Of a DNA stretch of 41,121 nt, positions 35,031-41,121 are shown piece by piece. Position 1 is the stretch's first letter. Each line of letters begins with the position of its first letter. This DNA comes from Pedobacter sp. V48 (lineage in GTDB: Bacteria; Bacteroidota; Bacteroidia; Sphingobacteriales; Sphingobacteriaceae): the NCBI RefSeq assembly GCF_000523515.1, contig NZ_AWRU01000002.1:52298-93418 (forward strand), read 5' to 3'. The notes beneath the pieces were generated by a model that saw only the letters and a program-made list of their open reading frames with translations, searched no databases and was not told the DNA's origin. A program made the position numbers and the translations under genes.

Positions 35031-35654
35031 CTAATCTTTTATACCTTCAACAATTAAAGACGAATAACCCAGGGGTTCATTAAAACGTTTGTCGTACCTT
35101 TTAGATCTGATCACGTGCCCATCTTTACTATCCCATTCATTAAAATGGAACTGACCATTCTCGTCATAATACTCTAAAAGATTTACGCGATAGCCCGACT
35201 CCTGGAATGCTTTAGACAGCGTTTTATAATCATATAATAATTTATGGTCATGGGCCCCCTCTCCGTGTCCACCTGGCTTCACCATATTTATGTAATCAGG
35301 ATTGGGATGAAAACCATCTGGAACAGCAATTCTAACCACTCCGCCTTTTTTAAGGTACTTATTGCAATTCTTTAACGCAATTATTGCATCATCATAACTG
35401 ATGTGCTCAAAAACATGTTCAGCTAAAAAACGGTCTGCTTTTTTATCGCCAAATAAATTGTCAAACGAAGAGAGCTCTAACAAATTAAGGTTCTCTATAT
35501 TGGTAGGTAACCAATCCTTATAATCAGTGGTATGTGCCCCAATAATGATCTGGAGTTTTCCGGTGCTGTTCTTTATTTTAGCCTTAAGCTGAATGAGCTC
35601 CAGTATGTTTTTGGGCTTATATATAATTTCTCTTATTACCTTTCTTAAGGACAT
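35031..35654 (-). CDS. SAM-dependent methyltransferase, glycan locus
   Basis: Methyltransferase of 207 residues resembling those that modify sugars in polysaccharide loci. The fold is recognised from IIGAHTTDYKDWL, FLAEHVFEHISYDDAII (post-motif with conserved EH) and YLKKGGVVRIAVPDGFHP. The C-terminus ends PLGYSSLIVEGIKD, typical of this subgroup. The usual glycine-rich motif I is weak in this protein (GAHTTDY). The target is inferred from context only. Confidence 0.85.
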   Translation of the reverse strand: MSLRKVIREIIYKPKNILELIQLKAKIKNSTGKLQIIIGAHTTDYKDWLPTNIENLNLLELSSFDNLFGDKKADRFLAEHVFEHISYDDAIIALKNCNKYLKKGGVVRIAVPDGFHPNPDYINMVKPGGHGEGAHDHKLLYDYKTLSKAFQESGYRVNLLEYYDENGQFHFNEWDSKDGHVIRSKRYDKRFNEPLGYSSLIVEGIKD

Positions 35655-35736
35655 CTTTAATGTGTTATGATTTATGGTAAAGTTAAAACGTTAAATGCAA
35701 GGCGCTAATATATTAATATTAAAATTTATGTAGTGC

Positions 35737-37083
35737 CTAAGCAGGCCGATCCGTTGAACCTTTTAATTTCTGGTATAATGTAATTAGCAGCAGCGACTTA
35801 AGCATCATTATACCTTGATGTCTTGTTTTTGGGATAAGTAAAATCCAAAATGTAGAACAGGCATAGGCAACCAATGTAGCCATTGCTGCCCCCGCTATTC
35901 CATATTTAGGGATCCAGAAAACATTTAATATAATGTTGATCACCGCACCCATTGCAGTACGTAGCATGGATAATTTCGTATAACCCTCGGCAATTAAGAA
36001 CTGCGTACTTGCAGTACCCAAAAATACAAAGATTCCTGCCCAAATGTGTATCGACAACACACGCGCACCACTGTAAAATTCGGGTGTAAATATTCTGAAG
36101 AGATATGGAGCGGTAAATGTGATAAATATGGCCAGGACCATGCTTATCCAAACCATTAAATCGTACAGGTTTTGCATCCTCTTTTCATACCGCTGGAGGT
36201 TGTCCCTTCGGGCATTCATAATGGCGGGGAATACTGATGCGGCTACAGCAACGGGGATAAAATACCATGCTTCGGCAAACTGAACTGCATTGGCGTAAAT
36301 CCCGAGCTCCCCGCTACCCTTATAATATTCAATCATCAGCTTGTCAATGTTCATGTAAATAGAAACAAGGATTGCTGAAAATGCCAACGGCCACGAGTTT
36401 TTTAACAGAAATTTAGCGATACCGCTCTTAAATGTCCATCGGAAAACTGATTCTCCATTGTTCTGATAAATAAATAGGTATCCCGCGGCCAGCAATGCAG
36501 CATCTAATAAAAGCGCAAAAATAAACCATTTCAAACTGGCACCAATAATGATCAAAGTAAGCTTAATCGCGGCAGAAAGAACATTTCCTGCAATTTGTAC
36601 ACGCATGATGTACTTGCCCTGCGTTCTGGACTGGAAGAAACTATCAATAATGTTAAAGGATTGGATTAAACCGGTAAATCCGACGGTCATAATAAAAACC
36701 AATGGAGTGTCGATTTTGTTATAGCTATTAACTATAACATAGGTTGTGTAGATCAGCGGAAGAACAATAAGGCCCCCAATAAACTTTATAGCAAAACCCG
36801 TTCCCAGCAATTCATTCTTCTTTTCAGGATTCCGCAATAACTCCCTGGTTATAAAACCATCTACTCCAAGGGCTGCTGCGGCAGTAAAAAAGGTTACAAA
36901 AGCCACAGGATAATTAAGTATTCCGTTTTGGTCTTTCCCTAAATAATTTGTTACGGTAATGCCTACCACAACTTTAATGGCCATACTTCCTACTCTGGCC
37001 AACATTAGCCAGCCTGTGTTTTTCACATATTTCTCCAGGGCCGCCTGATCAAAACCTTTAATGCTTGGGATCTTCACGCTCAA
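35737..37083 (-). CDS. Oligosaccharide flippase (Wzx/MATE type; non-ATG start)
   Basis: Membrane protein of 448 residues with about 12-14 hydrophobic helices, in the polysaccharide biosynthesis/MOP flippase family, expected to move lipid-linked glycans across the inner membrane. YTTYVIVNSYNKIDTPLVFI and WKWF-type loops between helices fit. The frame begins TTG at 37083 with GTG as an alternative at 37077; no ATG is found at the proper place. It is 18 bases downstream of the lipoprotein gene on the same strand. No Wzy polymerase or Wzz length regulator is in the window. Confidence 0.9.
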   Translation of the reverse strand: MSVKIPSIKGFDQAALEKYVKNTGWLMLARVGSMAIKVVVGITVTNYLGKDQNGILNYPVAFVTFFTAAAALGVDGFITRELLRNPEKKNELLGTGFAIKFIGGLIVLPLIYTTYVIVNSYNKIDTPLVFIMTVGFTGLIQSFNIIDSFFQSRTQGKYIMRVQIAGNVLSAAIKLTLIIIGASLKWFIFALLLDAALLAAGYLFIYQNNGESVFRWTFKSGIAKFLLKNSWPLAFSAILVSIYMNIDKLMIEYYKGSGELGIYANAVQFAEAWYFIPVAVAASVFPAIMNARRDNLQRYEKRMQNLYDLMVWISMVLAIFITFTAPYLFRIFTPEFYSGARVLSIHIWAGIFVFLGTASTQFLIAEGYTKLSMLRTAMGAVINIILNVFWIPKYGIAGAAMATLVAYACSTFWILLIPKTRHQGIMMLKSLLLITLYQKLKGSTDRPA

Positions 37084-37101
37084 TCTCTCTCTTAGTTTTT
37101 A

Positions 37102-37491
37102 TTAGGTTAAAGGTGCACCAACCGATACTTTACAATCATGTCCGGGTTGTCCATGCGGTGGGTTCAATTTTACTTCTTTATCTGTTGCAGGCACTTGCTG
37201 TTGTGCAGGGGTAGCAACGGGTGCCTGTCCAGCAGGAGCGGTTGTGTTTTTTGCATTAAGTGGCGCCCCTACCGGAATTGAGCAGTCATGAAAAGGCTGA
37301 CCATGTGCCGGATTGTTTGCCGGTCTTTCTCCGGTAGCTGCACTTTGCTGAGCAGGAGCAGATGGGGTAGTGGATTGTGCTGATGGAACACCACTGGGTG
37401 TAGGGGTAACAATATTCTGAGTTTCTTTAGGGCTGGTCTGACAAGCCGAAAAGCCGAATGCTAAAAAGCAGATGTAAAGGATTTTTTTCAT
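37102..37491 (-). CDS. Small lipoprotein with two HGQP-x-HDC repeats
   Basis: A 129-residue exported protein with a lipoprotein-like signal ending FSAC (Cys17). The middle is Pro/Ala/Gln/Thr-rich and low-complexity. Two 19-residue repeats stand out at 60-78 (NPAHGQPFHDC and IPVGAPL) and at 110-128 (NPPHGQPGHDC and VSVGAPL), exactly 50 residues apart. The same motif recurs, as far as I recall, in hypothetical Bacteroidota lipoproteins. Each repeat keeps two His and one Cys, so metal binding is possible. Function unknown. Confidence 0.75.
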   Translation of the reverse strand: MKKILYICFLAFGFSACQTSPKETQNIVTPTPSGVPSAQSTTPSAPAQQSAATGERPANNPAHGQPFHDCSIPVGAPLNAKNTTAPAGQAPVATPAQQQVPATDKEVKLNPPHGQPGHDCKVSVGAPLT

Positions 37492-37520
37492 TGAATATTT
37501 TTTAGGGATTAAAGGGATAA

Positions 37521-38261
37521 TTATTTTGAGGCTTTTTTATTAATGTAATCCATTAGCTGGTCTTTACTAAAGTCAAACTCAAAGGCCTCTGTTACTTTAA
37601 AATAGTTTTGTTTATCTACAACCGAATCATAGGCCGATTTACTGATCTCAAGCCGGGAGGCATCAAAATCACAAACTTTTACAAGCGCCGTCAGCTGAGA
37701 TGCCGAAATTTTATTGCTGTTCAATGCACTTTTAATCAGCTTTATTTTGCCGTTGTCAAAATCCGTACGGGTCACCATGTTTAAAAGCTGATCAAACGAT
37801 TGGTTACTCATGATATTGTCTCTTGGCAAACTAGGTCTTGTAGGTCTGCCCGGTTCAGCAGGTCTGGAAGGGCGCGCTGGTCTGCCAGGGATGCCGTCAT
37901 ACATCCCGTCCCAATCATCTAAAGCATATTGACCATCATCAAACAGAGGTAGCGTTTTAACTACCTTTAGCCCATTAACACCCGAATAACGCGCAATGGT
38001 TCTGCTATTTCTTGTAAGGGATAGGGTTGTTTTTGCAATCTGTCTGTTGTTTCTCATGATGATAACCGTTGGAGCGGTGCTTTCCACATCATAAAAGCGG
38101 AAGCGGCCTTTCCAGGAACCAACCTGTTCATCATTCACATAAACAACAATTTTTCCCTGCTGGGCAACTTCAATAAATAATTCTGTGTCGGTGCCTGAAT
38201 TTTGAGCAAAGATTAAGGAAGTTTGCAGCAGTGCCACAATAAATAATAGGAGCGTTTTCAT
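37521..38261 (-). CDS. Exported DUF4476-domain protein
   Basis: Exported protein of 246 residues. The frame extends upstream to 38300, but the ATG at 38261 gives a clean signal peptide (MKTLLLFIVALLQTSLIFAQ). An N-terminal beta-rich part (~20-120, GSWKGRFRFYDV) is followed by an Arg/Pro linker (GRPARPSRPAEPGRPTRPSL), then the DUF4476 helical domain from ~150 to the end (SFDQLLNMV, then IKLIKSALNSNKISASQL). Function is unknown. It lies between the HAD phosphatase (upstream) and the HGQP lipoprotein (29 bases downstream). Confidence 0.85.
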   Translation of the reverse strand: MKTLLLFIVALLQTSLIFAQNSGTDTELFIEVAQQGKIVVYVNDEQVGSWKGRFRFYDVESTAPTVIIMRNNRQIAKTTLSLTRNSRTIARYSGVNGLKVVKTLPLFDDGQYALDDWDGMYDGIPGRPARPSRPAEPGRPTRPSLPRDNIMSNQSFDQLLNMVTRTDFDNGKIKLIKSALNSNKISASQLTALVKVCDFDASRLEISKSAYDSVVDKQNYFKVTEAFEFDFSKDQLMDYINKKASK

Positions 38262-38314
38262 AATGATTTTCTTTGTGTATATGTTGGAATCTAATCTCAT
38301 AAGATCTGCAACAT

Positions 38315-39004
38315 TTAAAAATGTAACATCAATTCTTCAAGATGCGTAATTTGCCATTCTACATCCGCAGGTTTTTCTTTATTTAAAGGGTTAAAGTAAA
38401 TGGCCTTAATTCCATATGCCTGAGCACCGCGAATGTCTGCCTCCACACTGTCCCCAATCATAACAGACTCATGTTTTTCTGCACTGGCCTTGTCTAGTGC
38501 ATATTCAAAAATAGCTTTGTCAGGTTTATTAACACCAACATCCTCAGAAATGATCACATTTTTAAAGTAAGGATTTAAACCCGAACGATCCATTTTAGTT
38601 AATGTACTTTCCTTAAAGCCATTAGAAATGATATGTAAGGTGTATTTTTTTTGAAGATAAGCCAGTACTTTTTCAGATCCTTCAAACAAATTCGTTCTTG
38701 TTGGAGTCAGGTTCACATAGTCCTCTTCAAATTGCTGTGGCACAAGTTCGGGGGATACCCCTAGCTGAATAAAAGTCTTTTTAAATCGCTCTGATCTTAA
38801 CGTTTCTTTGCTGATAGTGCCCACATGGTATTGCGCCCAAAGCAGATGATTGTTTTCGGTATAAGTAGTTATGAAATCCGCTGCAGATGTTAATCCCAGT
38901 TTCCCAAGCTCATAATGTGTATAAAGTTCATGCAAAGTTTCCTGAGCATTTCTGTCAAAATCCCAGATGGTATGATCTAGATCGAAAAAAATATGTTTAA
39001 TCAT
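38315..39004 (-). CDS. YjjG-family HAD phosphatase (noncanonical purine/pyrimidine nucleotidase)
   Basis: HAD-superfamily hydrolase of 229 residues. Motif I is FFDLDHTIWDFD (nucleophile and acid/base aspartates), motif II is HIISNGFKES, and motif III/IV is GVNKPDKAIFEY with MIGDSVEADIRGAQAYG. The cap domain is helical (~20-90). YjjG-like enzymes dephosphorylate nucleoside monophosphates; this function is inferred from similarity. It is 12 bases from upp, which would fit nucleotide salvage. Confidence 0.88.
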   Translation of the reverse strand: MIKHIFFDLDHTIWDFDRNAQETLHELYTHYELGKLGLTSAADFITTYTENNHLLWAQYHVGTISKETLRSERFKKTFIQLGVSPELVPQQFEEDYVNLTPTRTNLFEGSEKVLAYLQKKYTLHIISNGFKESTLTKMDRSGLNPYFKNVIISEDVGVNKPDKAIFEYALDKASAEKHESVMIGDSVEADIRGAQAYGIKAIYFNPLNKEKPADVEWQITHLEELMLHF

Positions 39005-39016
39005 GGTAAAAACGCC

Positions 39017-39661
39017 TTACTGCTTAAGTCCGTATGCCAAATCTCCGGCATCGCCTAATCCGGGCACAATATACGCTTTACTGGTCATTTCTTCGTCAAT
39101 AGCGCCAAGCCATAACTTAGCTTTGGGTAAATTTGCCCTTACATGTCTAACCCCCTCGGTACTTGCAATTACCGAAACAATGTGTAACTCTTTGAGTGGG
39201 TACCTTCGTATTAATTCCTTGCAGCAAAGTACCATTGTAAGGCCGGTCGCCAACATGGGGTCAGCAATGATCACGGTTTTATCCGTTAAATCCGGCGAGG
39301 AAATATGCTCCATTTGTATCTCAAAACTTCCGCTTTTGTGGGTTCTTCTGTAAGCAGCAATAAAAGCAGCATCCGCCTGATCAAAAACATTCAGCAATCC
39401 CTGATGCAGGGGGAGTCCTGCACGCAATATAGTAGCCAAAACCGGCTGATCTAATAATTGCACACTTGGTGCAATGCCCAGTGGGGTTTGAGTTTCCGTT
39501 TTTATGTATTCAAGGGTTTTGCTGATTTCGTAAGCAAAAAACTCACCTATACGTTCCATATTTTTGCGGAAACGCATGGCATCTTTTTGGATGTTTTCAT
39601 TTCGAAGTTCCGAGATGAAAACATTGGCATGTGAATTTATTTTGCTGAGTTCGAATATCAT
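39017..39661 (-). CDS. upp: Uracil phosphoribosyltransferase
   Basis: Pyrimidine salvage enzyme that makes UMP from uracil and PRPP. It is 214 residues from the ATG at 39661 (GTG at 39664 is also in frame). The PRPP loop is VIIADPMLATGLT, TILRAGLPLHQG is the flexible region, and YIVPGLGDAGDLAYG is the uracil-binding C-terminus. It is transcribed away from uvrB and sits 12 bases before the YjjG-like gene. Confidence 0.96.
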   Translation of the reverse strand: MIFELSKINSHANVFISELRNENIQKDAMRFRKNMERIGEFFAYEISKTLEYIKTETQTPLGIAPSVQLLDQPVLATILRAGLPLHQGLLNVFDQADAAFIAAYRRTHKSGSFEIQMEHISSPDLTDKTVIIADPMLATGLTMVLCCKELIRRYPLKELHIVSVIASTEGVRHVRANLPKAKLWLGAIDEEMTSKAYIVPGLGDAGDLAYGLKQ

Positions 39662-39777
39662 CACATAAATTTAAACAAAATTGCCCTCTAAAACAATTGG
39701 CTGCTCTTTTAAGTTAAAGGTGTTACAGTTGCCAGCTCCAGGGTCACAGTTGCATGGCCGATGTGTACTTTTTTTCG

Positions 39778-39785
39778 TAAATTTG
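39778..39785 (+). promoter_or_regulatory. Putative uvrB promoter -7 box
   Basis: TAAATTTG matches TAnnTTTG, 49 bases before the uvrB ATG at 39835. A TTG at 39750-39752 is 25 bases upstream, somewhat far from the usual ~19. Confidence 0.4.
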
Positions 39786-39834
39786 AAAATTATGCCAGGC
39801 ATCATCTTACTATTAAAAATCATAAAAAACACGG

Positions 39835-41121
39835 ATGAAATTTCAACTTGTTTCAGATTATAAACCAACGGGCGATCAACCTAATGCCATTCAGCAACTC
39901 GTTGAAGGTGTTAACGGAAATGAACATTATCAAACGCTTTTAGGGGTTACCGGCTCAGGTAAAACATTTACTGTTGCCAATGTAATCCAGCAAACGCAAA
40001 AACCTACGCTGATCCTAAGCCACAATAAAACGCTTGCGGCACAGCTTTATGGTGAGTTTAAGCAATTCTTTCCAGAAAATGCCGTGAACTATTTTGTGTC
40101 TTATTACGACTATTATCAGCCTGAGGCTTTTATGCCCAGCACCAATACCTATATAGAAAAAGACCTTAGTATAAATGAAGAAATAGAGAAATTAAGGTTA
40201 CGTACGACCTCGGCACTCATGTCTGGCCGTAGAGACGTAATCGTGGTTTCCTCTATTTCCTGCATCTATGGTATGGGTAATCCTGAAGATTTTTCGAGAT
40301 CCGTGTTTCGCTTCTCAGTAGGAACCAGGATCTCGCGCAATTCATTTTTACATAGCCTGGTCGAGATTTTATACGCTCGTACTACAAATGAATTTAAGAG
40401 AGGAACGTTTAGGGTAAAAGGCGATACAGTAGATATTTTTCCTGCTTACCTGGATACTGCTTATCGTGTTTCATTCTTTGGCGATGATATCGAAGAACTT
40501 AGCGCTATTGATCCTGTAACCGGGAAGACACTAGAGAAGCTGGAAGATATGGCTATTTATCCGGCCAATCTGTTCGTAACACCAAAGGACAGGTTCAACT
40601 CCTCCATCTGGGGTATCCAGGAAGAACTGGAGATCAGGAAAAACCAATTGATTGACGACAGACAATTGCTGGAAGCAAAAAGACTGGAAGAAAGGGTGAA
40701 TTTTGACATCGAAATGATGAAAGAACTGGGCTATTGCTCAGGGATTGAAAACTACTCAAGGTTTTTCGATGGACGTTCACCAGGAATGCGGCCTTTCTGT
40801 TTACTTGATTATTTTCCTGATGATTATTTGATGGTGATTGATGAGAGTCACGTTACTGTTCCTCAGATCAGGGCAATGTATGGCGGGGACAGATCACGTA
40901 AAATGTCGCTGGTGGAATATGGCTTCCGCTTACCTTCGGCGCTGGATAACCGCCCACTTAATTTTGATGAATTCGAACGTTTGGCACCACAAACAATTTA
41001 TGTAAGTGCTACGCCTGCCGATTATGAACTGCAAAAATCTGATGGGATTTATGTGGAGCAGGTAATTCGCCCCACAGGGTTGTTAGATCCTTTGATTGAG
41101 GTTCGTCCGGCAATTAACCAG
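39835..41121 (+). CDS. uvrB: Excinuclease ABC subunit B (3' partial)
   Basis: DNA-repair helicase-like subunit that verifies damage after UvrA loading and recruits UvrC. It starts [20 protein letters not shown], and 429 of about 670 codons are visible before the window ends. Walker A is GVTGSGKT, the DNA-clamping beta-hairpin region is [15 protein letters not shown], and [15 protein letters not shown] and [15 protein letters not shown] (Walker B/DEAD-like) follow in order. The last visible residues are [10 protein letters not shown]. The frame has no defects. Confidence 0.97.
   Translation, partial: MKFQLVSDYKPTGDQPNAIQQLVEGVNGNEHYQTLLGVTGSGKTFTVANVIQQTQKPTLILSHNKTLAAQLYGEFKQFFPENAVNYFVSYYDYYQPEAFMPSTNTYIEKDLSINEEIEKLRLRTTSALMSGRRDVIVVSSISCIYGMGNPEDFSRSVFRFSVGTRISRNSFLHSLVEILYARTTNEFKRGTFRVKGDTVDIFPAYLDTAYRVSFFGDDIEELSAIDPVTGKTLEKLEDMAIYPANLFVTPKDRFNSSIWGIQEELEIRKNQLIDDRQLLEAKRLEERVNFDIEMMKELGYCSGIENYSRFFDGRSPGMRPFCLLDYFPDDYLMVIDESHVTVPQIRAMYGGDRSRKMSLVEYGFRLPSALDNRPLNFDEFERLAPQTIYVSATPADYELQKSDGIYVEQVIRPTGLLDPLIEVRPAINQ

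Noticed and set aside
38262..38300. Longer start for the DUF4476 gene
   Set aside because: The extra 13 residues would precede and spoil a normal signal peptide that begins at the ATG at 38261.
39681..39863. Short plus-strand frame in the upp-uvrB gap
   Set aside because: It overlaps the uvrB start in another frame, has no family features and lies over the promoter region.
1..41121. CRISPR arrays, tRNA or rRNA genes, prophage or integrase genes
   Set aside because: No repeat-spacer pattern, tRNA cloverleaf, rRNA-like stretch or integrase motif was seen.

Overview
The window reads as chromosome of a Bacteroidota bacterium, most likely family Sphingobacteriaceae (Pedobacter-like). The evidence is a short-form NuoG in a nuo operon, type IX secretion/gliding genes (gldJ, porV), Bacteroidota-only families (DUF4159, DUF4476), AT-rich coding sequence, few Shine-Dalgarno sequences and several TAnnTTTG promoter boxes. 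All names come from reading the translations; no database search was run.

Layout. (1) 1-9533, + strand: respiratory complex I genes nuoF (5' end cut by the window) to nuoN, tightly packed and partly overlapping. (2) 9579-13989, + strand, probably read on from nuo: DedA-family membrane protein, inorganic pyrophosphatase, CNNM/CorC-type CBS protein, rsmE, a secreted DUF4159 protein and a free-standing biotin carrier protein, closed by a strong bidirectional hairpin at 13993-14022. (3) 14046-17528: gldJ (-) diverging from porV (+) and ispF; porU is not between them. (4) 17539-19838, - strand: pirin, YceI, a Crp/Fnr regulator and a 52-residue Cys-rich membrane peptide of the FeoB-associated type. 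(5) 19889-24779, - strand: a compact five-gene operon with an esterase, a RimK-like ATP-grasp ligase, a GCS2/YbdK carboxylate-amine ligase, a class-I glutamine amidotransferase and a second, apparently permuted ATP-grasp enzyme. This looks like a pathway that makes and releases a small amide- or peptide-bonded compound of unknown identity, and it is the best candidate here for an undescribed system. (6) 24780-25861: non-coding DNA, a possible IS21-type end fragment, and a dead vapBC-like toxin-antitoxin pair (toxin frameshifted, antitoxin missing its N-terminus). On its far side is a second esterase of the same fold (25967-26788). (7) 26785-30414: NAD(P)-binding epimerase-like protein, a small acidic protein, typA/bipA and an SDR reductase. 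(8) 30420-37083: a surface-glycan locus with three glycosyltransferases, two methyltransferases, a flippase and a trailing AAA ATPase. (9) 37102-41121: a lipoprotein with two HGQP-x-HDC repeats, a DUF4476 protein, a YjjG-like HAD phosphatase, upp, and divergent uvrB (3' end cut by the window).

Most genes are housekeeping: energy conservation, pyrophosphate removal, rRNA methylation, isoprenoid synthesis, pyrimidine salvage and DNA repair. The accessory content is in blocks 4-6, 8 and the start of 9.
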